Source: Candidatus Fermentithermobacillus carboniphilus | GTDB taxonomy: Bacteria; Bacillota; Sulfobacillia; Fermentithermobacillales; Fermentithermobacillaceae | Reading direction: 5' to 3' | DNA length: 64,000 nucleotides | Assembly: GCA_018208355.1 (NCBI GenBank) | Contig: CP062796.1 | Location: 1,520,494 to 1,584,493 of the forward strand | Shown: piece after piece, positions 36,390 to 43,792 of the stretch | Numbering within the stretch: the stretch's first letter is position 1 | How the letters are laid out: each line of letters starts with the position of its first letter | Position numbers and translations under genes: made by a program | The notes under the pieces: generated by a model | The model's input: only the letters and a program-made list of their open reading frames with translations | Databases searched by the model: none | Told to the model about the DNA's origin: nothing

Positions 36390-36424
36390 CTCTCTCCCGG
36401 GGCATATAATGCTCCGGGAGGGAG
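36390..36424 (+). promoter_or_regulatory. Strong 16-bp hairpin containing the next gene's ribosome-binding site
   Basis: Bases 36390-36405 pair with 36409-36424 over 16 consecutive positions (two G-T wobbles) around a three-base loop. The 3' arm contains GGGAGGGAG (36416-36424), the ribosome-binding site of the following small gene. TATAAT at 36405-36410 spans the loop. No T-run follows, so a terminator role for metK is less likely. Confidence 0.7.
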
Positions 36425-36429
36425 TCATC

Positions 36430-36798
36430 TTGTTGAGTCAGCAAAAATTGCTGTTGATGTTTGTCTCCGTCTGGTGTATCCTGGAAATAGACAAAGGCCT
36501 TATTTTCAGTGCAAGGATACCTCCTAAACCCATACGGATTCTGCTGTGTGTCGGTGATACTTCCTTCCATTTGGAAGGGATAATCCGATACCTATGGTGG
36601 GAAATACAGTTTCTGGACAGACTATACCCCGAGATCGCGGTTAGGATCGAACCACACGAAGATGACGGCGCAATCGAAGAGGTAGCCGAGCTTCTGAGGA
36701 TAAGGCAGTATTTGGAGAGAGATGGACTCTTATTGCCTGAATACGAAATGCAGGAGCCGGATGTTATCTTTTGCGATTGCCAGCGGAGAGCTTCTTGA
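36430..36798 (+). CDS. Small hypothetical protein before the GGDEF gene
   Basis: I do not recognise this 122-residue protein. It has a hydrophobic stretch at about 5-19 (LLLMFVSVWCILEI), then RILLCVGDTSFHLEGIIRYLWWEIQFL and an acidic helix-rich region ending with a CDC motif. The N-terminal segment could be a membrane anchor. TTG 36430 or 36433 was preferred over ATG 36409 because GGGAGGGAG at 36416-36424 is correctly placed for them. The site is buried in a long hairpin, so translation is probably controlled. The gene lies 31 bases upstream of a diguanylate cyclase gene and may be co-expressed with it. Confidence 0.6.
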   Translation: MLSQQKLLLMFVSVWCILEIDKGLIFSARIPPKPIRILLCVGDTSFHLEGIIRYLWWEIQFLDRLYPEIAVRIEPHEDDGAIEEVAELLRIRQYLERDGLLLPEYEMQEPDVIFCDCQRRAS

Positions 36799-36829
36799 TG
36801 GATTTCTTGAATCTGGGGTGATTCGAGCG

Positions 36830-38503
36830 ATGCCAGGCTCAGCCAGGATCTATTCGTGGGCAGTGGGACTTGTCGGTGGAGCGGTACTTGGTTTGCGGGT
36901 CATTTTAGAAGCAAGGAAATTCCTCGAATTGGCCACAATGCCTTTCCTGGTATTTGTGAGCATGTTCGTCATCCTGGAGTTCAACCACCTTCCGGTGCGC
37001 GCAGGTCTTTCGGTAAGCCTGAGTTTTTCGTCTATACTGGCTGCTTATATGACTTACGGCGAGACCGGTGCTGTAGGCATGAGTCTCGGACTGACTATCG
37101 TTGGACTCTTGAAGAAAAAATCTCTCAGGGTGATACTGTTCAACACGAGTTCAGTCTTGTTTTCGGCGATGGTAGCTTCCTGGGCAGCCCGCCTTGTGCA
37201 AAATGGTTCTCAGACCTCGGCAGAGCCTTTTACTCTGTTGTCTCCCGCACTCCCGACTTTTGTAGTAGCTTTCATGACCGTCAACGCTTCTCTGGTGCTT
37301 CTGTATGGCTTCCTCAACAGCCCTTCGCATAAGTTCTCGGACTTCGGCTACAACATCTTCCTTTATGCGGTGCACATGATTGTGGGGACGGGTCTTGCTC
37401 TTTTCATGCTTGCAATGCGTAACTCCTGGGGAGATTCTAGTTTCTATCTGTCATGTCTCACGATAGCAGCCATGGTGGGGCTTGGCACCATGGCTGGAAA
37501 ATATGCCCTTAACAGAGAAGGCCTTGTAAACCTTTACCGCGCAGCCTCTTCAATAAATGAGGCCCTGACCTTGAAAGAGGTCTTCGAAAGGGCTTACAGT
37601 TCGGCAAATGCGATTCTCGATATCGACTTTGCTTGGCTCGGTCTTCCTTCCGACGACGAAAACCTTATAACGGTCGAGTATACGTGGGCAAAGCCCGGCA
37701 TCGACGTATCCCGGGGTGTTTGTCAGGTTCTGGGGCTGCCTCAAAGACAGCGGGCTTTTTCGAAGAAACTGAGGCTTTACTGGAACCGGGAAAAGGACAA
37801 GCCCCGGGACGGGTATTTTGGCACCGTTCTGGCGATGCCTCTGTGGTGCGGCAACGAGCTCGTGGCCGAGTTTGGCGTTGCTAGGATGTCTACCCAGGAA
37901 GTCCAGCGGGACACGCTTCAGATATTTGCAGTTCTCTCATCCCACGTGGCCTTGGCTGTGCATAACGCCATAAAATTTGAGAAAGCAACTATGCTGGCGG
38001 CAACCGACTCTCTTACAGGTCTCTATAACCGTCGGGCCTTTCAGAACCTCCTGGCTGAAGCCTTAGACAAGGCGAGAAAAGAAAAGACCCAGGTATCTCT
38101 GATTTACATAGATCTGGACTATTTCCGGCAGGTCAACAACAAGTACGGACACCAAGCAGGTGACGAAGTGCTGCAGGAAATATCCAGGATTATCAGGGCA
38201 TCGTGCCGTGAATCCGATCTGGTCTCGCGCCCCGGTGGAGACGAGTTCACGGTGATTCTTCCGGGTGTCTCAAAGCAGGATGCCAGGAGCATCGCTTTAA
38301 GGATAAAGGAAAACCTCCAAAAAGCCCGTTTCGACGTAGGGCTGCCTGAACCCCTTGAATCGTTGATAGGTGCCAGCGTCGGCGTGGCCACATTTCCGGA
38401 GGACGGTTCCGACGTTGCTACTCTGGTGAGGCACGCGGATATGGACATGTATGCAGGCAAGATGCTGAGCGGCGAATTTCCAGTGAAACCCGAGGAAAGG
38501 TGA
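36830..38503 (+). CDS. Membrane-bound diguanylate cyclase with GAF-like and GGDEF domains
   Basis: From ATG 36830 the protein has 557 residues. The N-terminal 210 or so residues form about six membrane helices. A GAF-like sensor region (about 240-390) follows, then a GGDEF domain with TDSLTGLYNRRAF, the active-site GGDEF at 469-473 and an RESD inhibitory site at 460-463, five residues upstream. Both motifs are intact, so it should make cyclic di-GMP with product inhibition. The open frame starts at 36722, but GGGGTG at 36815-36820 favours 36830. It directly precedes comFC and the flagellar block. Confidence 0.9.
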   Translation: MPGSARIYSWAVGLVGGAVLGLRVILEARKFLELATMPFLVFVSMFVILEFNHLPVRAGLSVSLSFSSILAAYMTYGETGAVGMSLGLTIVGLLKKKSLRVILFNTSSVLFSAMVASWAARLVQNGSQTSAEPFTLLSPALPTFVVAFMTVNASLVLLYGFLNSPSHKFSDFGYNIFLYAVHMIVGTGLALFMLAMRNSWGDSSFYLSCLTIAAMVGLGTMAGKYALNREGLVNLYRAASSINEALTLKEVFERAYSSANAILDIDFAWLGLPSDDENLITVEYTWAKPGIDVSRGVCQVLGLPQRQRAFSKKLRLYWNREKDKPRDGYFGTVLAMPLWCGNELVAEFGVARMSTQEVQRDTLQIFAVLSSHVALAVHNAIKFEKATMLAATDSLTGLYNRRAFQNLLAEALDKARKEKTQVSLIYIDLDYFRQVNNKYGHQAGDEVLQEISRIIRASCRESDLVSRPGGDEFTVILPGVSKQDARSIALRIKENLQKARFDVGLPEPLESLIGASVGVATFPEDGSDVATLVRHADMDMYAGKMLSGEFPVKPEER

Positions 38504-39298
38504 ATGCGAAGGTCTTTGCATCTCATCGATAGATTTACCTGGTTTGTGTTCGGAACTCCATCGGCCTGCGCTTTGTGTGGAAGTCCGCTTGGATCTGATT
38601 TCGCCTCCCAGACGGTCGACTACGACGGGGAAAGGGGCTGGCCTGGCTTCCAAGGAAGAGCATCGGCATCTTGGAGTTCTGGTATTTGCCCAACCTGTTT
38701 GCAGGACCTCCGCTTGCAGATGCAATGGGTTTGCCAGGTCTGCGGGATGCCTCTCAGGCGTCCTTTGACCCTTTGTCCGGACTGTAGGAAAAACCTGTAC
38801 TACTTCGATGCCCAGAGGTCCTGCGGAGCTTACGATGGGAACCTGAGACATGCAATCGTGAGGATGAAATACTACGGTGAAAGGTGGCTTTCCAGGCCAC
38901 TGGGAGGACTTTTGGCCGAGACTGCGCTGGTGTTTCTCCCGGTAGATCTGGTTGTGCCCGTGCCGCTGGGGCCAGAAAGCGGGCTCGAGAGAGGTTTCAA
39001 CCAGGCCCTGGATCTTGCCGTAGAGGTATCAGGTAAAATCGGGGTCCCGGTATACGATATTCTTAAGAGAGAGCGGGGAAGGGAGCATCAGGCTGCACTC
39101 GGGAGGCACCTGAGATGGTCGAATCTCCAGGGTACGATGGTTCCGAAAAGGCCCGAACGGCTTTCCGGAAAAACGGTCTTGTTGATAGATGATGTGACCA
39201 CTACAGGAGCCACTCTCGATGAGGCGGCGAGGGTGCTCAAGTACCTTGGGGCCGCAAAGGTTTACTGTGTTACGCTGGCTAGAACCGTCCGGCGTTGA
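38504..39298 (+). CDS. comFC: ComFC-type phosphoribosyltransferase-like protein
   Basis: The 264-residue protein has an N-terminal double zinc finger (CALC, CPTC, CQVC, CPDC pairs at about 22-100) and a C-terminal phosphoribosyltransferase fold with RGFNQALDLA and the PRPP loop VLLIDDVTTTGATLDE. ComFC is needed for DNA uptake and recombination in naturally competent bacteria, although its substrate is not settled. No comFA is adjacent. ATG 38504 abuts the GGDEF stop codon, suggesting co-translation. In Bacillus comF likewise sits immediately upstream of yvyF and flgM. Confidence 0.92.
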   Translation: MRRSLHLIDRFTWFVFGTPSACALCGSPLGSDFASQTVDYDGERGWPGFQGRASASWSSGICPTCLQDLRLQMQWVCQVCGMPLRRPLTLCPDCRKNLYYFDAQRSCGAYDGNLRHAIVRMKYYGERWLSRPLGGLLAETALVFLPVDLVVPVPLGPESGLERGFNQALDLAVEVSGKIGVPVYDILKRERGREHQAALGRHLRWSNLQGTMVPKRPERLSGKTVLLIDDVTTTGATLDEAARVLKYLGAAKVYCVTLARTVRR

Positions 39299-39337
39299 GG
39301 CCGGGCGATGACGTCAATATAAAGAGGTTGATGCCCG

Positions 39338-39814
39338 GTGAGAGGGAAAGATATTGGGGTCAGCGAGGTCAGGAACTGTAAGAGATGCGGGAAGGTCTTT
39401 ATTTCTAGGGGGTCCTACATCTGCCCGGAGTGTTTGCAGAAGGAAGAAGAACAGTTTGAGATCGTCAAGAAGTACCTGGCGGAGAACCCCAGGGCTACGG
39501 TGAAGGAGACCAGCGAAAACACGAAAGTTCCTGTGGAGGTTATCACCGAATTTATGCGAAAGGGTCTCCTTATCAGTGTGTTACCTGGTGAGGGAAATGC
39601 CGGTCTTTCCTGCGCAATATGTAAAAGACCCATTCAGTCAGGTAAGATATGCCCTGAATGTGAAAGAGCTTTGTTCGCGAAAGGACTTTCCGGTGGAAAG
39701 GGTAAAAATGATACGATAAGTGAAGAAAGCGTGGCGGTGGTTTCCGAACAACGACGCGCTGGGCAGCCTGAAAGAATGTATACGTTTGACCTAATACGGA
39801 GGAAAAGAACGTGA
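39338..39814 (+). CDS. yvyF: Flagellar operon protein YvyF (TIGR03826)
   Basis: The 158-residue protein has two zinc-finger-like CxxC pairs at the N-terminus (CKRCGKVF and CPECLQKEEEQFE), a central region resembling a helix-turn-helix (ATVKETSENTKVPVEVITEFMRKGLL), and another CAIC/CPEC pair. This is the TIGR03826 flagellar family, which is found upstream of flgM; its molecular role is unknown. GTG 39338 follows AGAGGT. Confidence 0.88.
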   Translation: MRGKDIGVSEVRNCKRCGKVFISRGSYICPECLQKEEEQFEIVKKYLAENPRATVKETSENTKVPVEVITEFMRKGLLISVLPGEGNAGLSCAICKRPIQSGKICPECERALFAKGLSGGKGKNDTISEESVAVVSEQRRAGQPERMYTFDLIRRKRT

Positions 39815-39830
39815 TGCCAACATCCGTAGC

Positions 39831-39858
39831 TAAACGCCGTGATGATCTCAATCGATGA
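39831..39858 (+). promoter_or_regulatory. Weak candidate sigma-28 promoter of flgM
   Basis: TAAA (39831-39834), 16 bases, then ATCGATGA (39851-39858), which matches five of eight positions of the flagellar sigma -10 box. Late flagellar genes often carry such promoters, but this match is marginal. Confidence 0.25.
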
Positions 39859-39903
39859 GTATCATGGACGGTGGCGAAAGCGCGAAAAGAGGGCGATGTC
39901 AAG

Positions 39904-40203
39904 GTGATGATATCGAGGACCCAGGTGAATCAGGTGCTCAAGGTCTACAGAACCCGGAGCGTTTCCCGAACTGTCGGCAAGGGTCAGGAAAACGTCCCTG
40001 AAGCCGCAAAAGACGACATTAATCTGTCTTTTGATAAGAAAGACCTTGAACGGGTGAGGGAACTGGTTCAGAGACTACCTGACATCCGCTATGACAAGGT
40101 GGAACCGATAGCCCGGAAGGTCGAACTGGGGACTTATTCGGTTGATCCTCGAGAAGTAGCTGAAAAGATGCTCAGTCGCCTATTCGCAGACAGGATACGG
40201 TGA
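39904..40203 (+). CDS. flgM: Anti-sigma-28 factor FlgM
   Basis: FlgM holds the flagellar sigma factor inactive until it is exported through the finished hook. The 99-residue protein has the expected disordered N-terminal half and the C-terminal binding helices (VRELVQRLPDIR, then VEPIARKVELGTYSVDPREVAEKML). GTG 39904 or ATG 39907 follow AAGAGGG at 39887-39893; the GTG at 39871 has no ribosome-binding site. Order flgM-flgN-flgK-flgL is canonical. Confidence 0.92.
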   Translation: MMISRTQVNQVLKVYRTRSVSRTVGKGQENVPEAAKDDINLSFDKKDLERVRELVQRLPDIRYDKVEPIARKVELGTYSVDPREVAEKMLSRLFADRIR

Positions 40204-40245
40204 TAATACCCCAGATCGCTACCGTCCCGAAAGGGGCGGCTTAAT

Positions 40246-40671
40246 TTGTCGGAATCCTCAAGGAGCCTTTCAGAGATCCTCGAAGATATGGTGTCGGTCC
40301 TTGACCAGCTATTGGCGTTTTCAAGGGAGAAGCAAGACGCGGTCGTGCGAGGGGATGTTGCTTCGCTCGAAGACGTCGTCAGACGGGAAGAAGATGCTCT
40401 CCGTCTCATAGAGTCCTTAGAAAAAGAGCGAAAGATGCTTATTGGGGATGGGCCGGGGCAGGCTCCTCTCCAAAAGGCTAAAGACGTTACCTGCCTTGAG
40501 AAAGCTGTCCGTGACAAGATTTTGCTTTTGAAGACCATTAACGAGCAGAACCAGAGGCTCATAGCGAAGAGCCTCGACATGGTCAGGTACGAACTGGGTC
40601 TTCTTCTACCGAAAAACGGGTATGGACCGGCGATCAAGATGCAGGCCCTTAGGTTCGATCAAAAAACCTGA
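40246..40671 (+). CDS. flgN: FlgN-family export chaperone
   Basis: The 141-residue, mostly helical protein matches FlgN chaperones by length, heptad pattern and location between flgM and flgK. The C-terminal amphipathic helix (LKTINEQNQRLIAKSLDMVRYEL) is the usual binding surface for FlgK and FlgL. Primary sequence conservation in this family is low, so position carries much of the weight. TTG 40246 follows AAAGGGGCGG. Confidence 0.85.
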   Translation: MSESSRSLSEILEDMVSVLDQLLAFSREKQDAVVRGDVASLEDVVRREEDALRLIESLEKERKMLIGDGPGQAPLQKAKDVTCLEKAVRDKILLLKTINEQNQRLIAKSLDMVRYELGLLLPKNGYGPAIKMQALRFDQKT

Positions 40672-40686
40672 ACGGGAGGTGCTCCT

Positions 40687-42069
40687 TTGCCTTCGACCTT
40701 CACTGCGTTGGAAATAGGGAAATCAGCACTTATGGCGGCCCGGCGCGCAATGGAAGTCACCGGTCACAACGTGGCTAACGCGGCGACCCCTGGTTACTCC
40801 CGGCAGGAAGTCGTACTGGAGCCTCTCATCCAGAGGATTCCGCTGTCTTCGGGTGTATCAGGGGTTGGAGTGAAGGTAGCGGACGTTACCAGGATACGAG
40901 ATCGGTTCATCGACGCGGTCCTGAGAAATGAGATGGGGAAGAAGGAATCCTTTGCGGTTCAGAAAGAGGTCCTGGACCACCTTCAGGTCGTGTTTGCCGA
41001 GCCATCCGACTCCAGTCTCAGGCAGGCGATAGACGATTTCTGGGCCGCCTGGCACGATCTTTCTTCGAATCCGTTGTCCGAGGCGGCCAGGTCCCAGGTA
41101 ATGGAGAGGGGCCGCACACTGACGGATTTATTCCGTCACCTTGGCAGCCAATTAGATTCTCTTACAGCAGATATCGATGCTAACATACAGGCCACCGTGA
41201 ACAAGATAAACCTCACCAGCGAGAAGATCGCCGTTCTCAACGTTGAGATTTCGAGGGCTCTTGCCAGGAAAGAACCTGTGGCGGACCTCATGGATAGGCG
41301 AGATCTCCTTCTAGACGAGCTAGCCAGTCTTTCAGGGGCAACGGTGACTCACCTTGACGAAGGAAGCTCAGTCAGAGTATTGCTGGGTGGGCTGCCCATA
41401 GTGGACCACCAAAAGGTTTACAAGATCGAGATCGGTCCTTCCGCGGAGATCAGGGTATCGCTGGGAAACGGACAGTATGCGGTGGTCGATGCTGTCGGAG
41501 GCCGGCTGGGAGGATTAAAGACTGCGAGAAATGATATAGTAGGCGAGTTCAAACAAGAGCTCGAGTCTATGCTCTTCAAACTTGTAACCGGCGTGAACGG
41601 TATCCACGACGATGGAATATCACCTTCGGGAACGTCGGGTCCTTTCTTCGAGGGGGTCGCCGGAGACTACCTCGGAACGGTGAGAGTCGTTCAGGCAATA
41701 CAGGAAGACCCGAACGCCATATGCGCCTCGAAGACCGATCCGCTAGATGGGCAAATAGCAAGGGATATAGCAAACTATCTTGACGGCACCTCGGATCCTT
41801 CCGGGACCAGTTTCAGCGACCTATGGATGGGAATCGTGGGTAGGCTCGGAGCTGTTGGGCAAAAAGTCGAAGGTGGGTTCGATACTCAGGAACTCCTCGT
41901 CAAAGAGCTTCAAAACCGCAGGGATTCCGTGAGCGGCGTTTCAATCGATGAAGAAGTTGCCAACCTGATAAGGGAGCAACATGCTTTTAATGCGGCAAGC
42001 CGGGTAATAAGCATAGCCGATGAAATGTTGGACACCATAATCAACCGCATGGGAATGGCGGGGAGGTGA
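40687..42069 (+). CDS. flgK: Flagellar hook-associated protein 1 FlgK
   Basis: The 460-residue junction protein begins with the rod-type helix ALMAARRAMEVTGHNVANAATPGYSRQ and ends with the complementary FlgK signature GVSIDEEVANLIREQHAFNAASRVISIADEM. It joins the hook to the filament. The central region is compact compared with enteric FlgK (about 550 residues). TTG 40687 follows GGGAGGTG. Confidence 0.95.
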   Translation: MPSTFTALEIGKSALMAARRAMEVTGHNVANAATPGYSRQEVVLEPLIQRIPLSSGVSGVGVKVADVTRIRDRFIDAVLRNEMGKKESFAVQKEVLDHLQVVFAEPSDSSLRQAIDDFWAAWHDLSSNPLSEAARSQVMERGRTLTDLFRHLGSQLDSLTADIDANIQATVNKINLTSEKIAVLNVEISRALARKEPVADLMDRRDLLLDELASLSGATVTHLDEGSSVRVLLGGLPIVDHQKVYKIEIGPSAEIRVSLGNGQYAVVDAVGGRLGGLKTARNDIVGEFKQELESMLFKLVTGVNGIHDDGISPSGTSGPFFEGVAGDYLGTVRVVQAIQEDPNAICASKTDPLDGQIARDIANYLDGTSDPSGTSFSDLWMGIVGRLGAVGQKVEGGFDTQELLVKELQNRRDSVSGVSIDEEVANLIREQHAFNAASRVISIADEMLDTIINRMGMAGR

Positions 42070-42075
42070 TAGGCG

Positions 42076-42885
42076 TTGAGAGTGACGGACCTCACGATGG
42101 AGCGAAATTTTCTGTACAACATCTTCAACTGTGACGCCAGGTTACAGAAACTTCAGGATCAGGCTTCATCCGGTAAAAGGATTACTAGGCCACAAGACGA
42201 CCCACTGGGAACCGAGCGCTCGATAGGATTGCGGCACCACCTGAGTAAAAGCAACCAATACCTCAGGAATCTCGACAATGCGAGGACCTGGATGGAAGAG
42301 ACAGAGCAGGCGCTTTCAGAATTAACGACCGTTCTGTCCAGGGCCCAGGAACTGGCACTTTACGGAGGGACTGGCACAACTCCCCCCGCGGCGAGGGAGG
42401 CGATAGCCAGCGAACTTGAACAGCTAGCCGAGGAAGTTCACAATATCGCCGGGACGACAATCGAAGGAAGAAAACTCCTGACAGGAACGATGCCCCAATG
42501 GAAGCTCAGCGACGATGTAACGATGACTGTGCCGGACCTTACCGCTCTCTTGAGCGATGCGGAAAAGTTCATTTCGCAGCTGGCTGTTGGGTTACGGACT
42601 TCTTCGGAATCGGACATAGAGGCGGCTACCGCCGGCATTAACTCGTCTCTTGACGGCGTTTTGGCCGCGAGAGCGGAAAACGGTGCCAAGATTCGCCGGC
42701 TGGATATCCTCGAGGAAAAGACCAAGGCGCTGGATATAGAATACCAGCGTCTTCTCTCTAACGTCGAGGACGCGGATCTTACGGAGGTAATCGTTCGGTT
42801 GAAATCACAGGAGGCGGCGTATCAGGCTGCGCTGGCTGTTGGGGCGAGACTCATACAGCCGAGCCTGCTGGACCACCTGAGATAA
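42076..42885 (+). CDS. flgL: Flagellar hook-associated protein 3 FlgL
   Basis: The 269-residue flagellin-like protein starts with VTDLTMERNFLYNI and QDQASSGKRITRPQDDPLGTERSI, the FlgL N-terminal helix, and ends with EVIVRLKSQEAAYQAALAVGARLIQPSLLDHL. It forms the second junction ring above FlgK. TTG 42076 follows GGGAGGTGA overlapping the flgK stop. Confidence 0.94.
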   Translation: MRVTDLTMERNFLYNIFNCDARLQKLQDQASSGKRITRPQDDPLGTERSIGLRHHLSKSNQYLRNLDNARTWMEETEQALSELTTVLSRAQELALYGGTGTTPPAAREAIASELEQLAEEVHNIAGTTIEGRKLLTGTMPQWKLSDDVTMTVPDLTALLSDAEKFISQLAVGLRTSSESDIEAATAGINSSLDGVLAARAENGAKIRRLDILEEKTKALDIEYQRLLSNVEDADLTEVIVRLKSQEAAYQAALAVGARLIQPSLLDHLR

Positions 42886-42942
42886 GGTGAGATGACGGCG
42901 TTGCAGGATGGAGAATGATTGAATCCCTCAGGGGGTATGCAA

Positions 42943-43398
42943 ATGCAGCTGGTGACCAAAAGATTAGGAGTTCTCGAAGTAGAGGATAATCAGATACTCA
43001 CATTCCCGGAGGGACTTTTGGGCTTCTATGACTATAAAAGGTTCGTGGTGGTCCAGCTGGAGAAGGGGAATGACGTAATAAGGTGGCTTCAATCGATAGA
43101 TGACCCGTCTTTGGGTTTTCTGATCCTCGACCCTCGTGCGGTTTTCCCTGATTATGACCCTGAATTTTCCGCGGAGGACCTTGATTCGCTGGATATCAAG
43201 ACCCCTGACGATTTGGTGATGGTGTGTGTGGTCACGGTACCGAGAAACGTGCGTAAGATGACCGCCAACCTCCAGGCTCCTCTCTTGATCAATCCCGAAA
43301 AGCGGCTTGGCAAGCAGGTTATTACTATATCCCCGGAGTATTCCACAAAGCACGAGATATTTCCGGCGCTTGAGAATCTTCTGAAAAGGACGGGCTGA
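42943..43398 (+). CDS. fliW: Flagellar assembly factor FliW
   Basis: FliW binds flagellin and also CsrA, freeing flagellin translation when flagellin is low. The 151-residue protein has LTFPEGLLGFYDYKRFVV near the N-terminus and DLVMVCVVTVP in the middle, both typical of the family. ATG 42943 was chosen since GGGGG at 42931-42935 is seven bases upstream; TTG 42919 and ATG 42937 are also open. csrA follows after two bases, the standard partner arrangement. Confidence 0.95.
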   Translation: MQLVTKRLGVLEVEDNQILTFPEGLLGFYDYKRFVVVQLEKGNDVIRWLQSIDDPSLGFLILDPRAVFPDYDPEFSAEDLDSLDIKTPDDLVMVCVVTVPRNVRKMTANLQAPLLINPEKRLGKQVITISPEYSTKHEIFPALENLLKRTG

Positions 43399-43400
43399 AC

Positions 43401-43649
43401 ATGCTTGTTCTTGCGAGGAAGGTAGGCCAAGCCATAAAGATCGGAGACAACATCACGGTACGGGTAACCGAAGTCAGGGGAAGGAGCCAAAATGCTCTCG
43501 TGAAACTAGGGATCGAGGCTCCGTCTGGTACCAGGATTCTCAGGGAAGAGGTTGAGGCGGAGATCGCGGAAGAAATGCTTCTCGCAAAAGACCCGGCCTT
43601 CGATATCAACTCTCTGAGAAACAAGATAAGACAAGGCAAGAAGCCTTAA
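43401..43649 (+). CDS. csrA: Carbon storage regulator CsrA
   Basis: CsrA dimers bind GGA motifs in mRNA leaders; in Bacillota they repress flagellin translation and are antagonised by FliW. The 82-residue protein starts MLVLARKVGQAIKIGDNITV and has VKLGIEAPSGTRILREE, the beta-strands and helix that bind RNA. The C-terminal tail is about 20 residues longer than in the shortest homologues. In many genomes the flagellin gene follows; here fliD follows instead. Confidence 0.97.
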   Translation: MLVLARKVGQAIKIGDNITVRVTEVRGRSQNALVKLGIEAPSGTRILREEVEAEIAEEMLLAKDPAFDINSLRNKIRQGKKP

Positions 43650-43792
43650 AGATTTGGCACAGTTCTTCCGATTAAAATAACAGACTGTCCCCAAGGTGTG
43701 ACGTTCTACGAGGATGCGATCCGTTAAGGGTGTTTTCCGAGCGATCGCGGTAGTCAAGCGGAGCTGGAAGAACGTTGCCAGAGGTGAACTTT

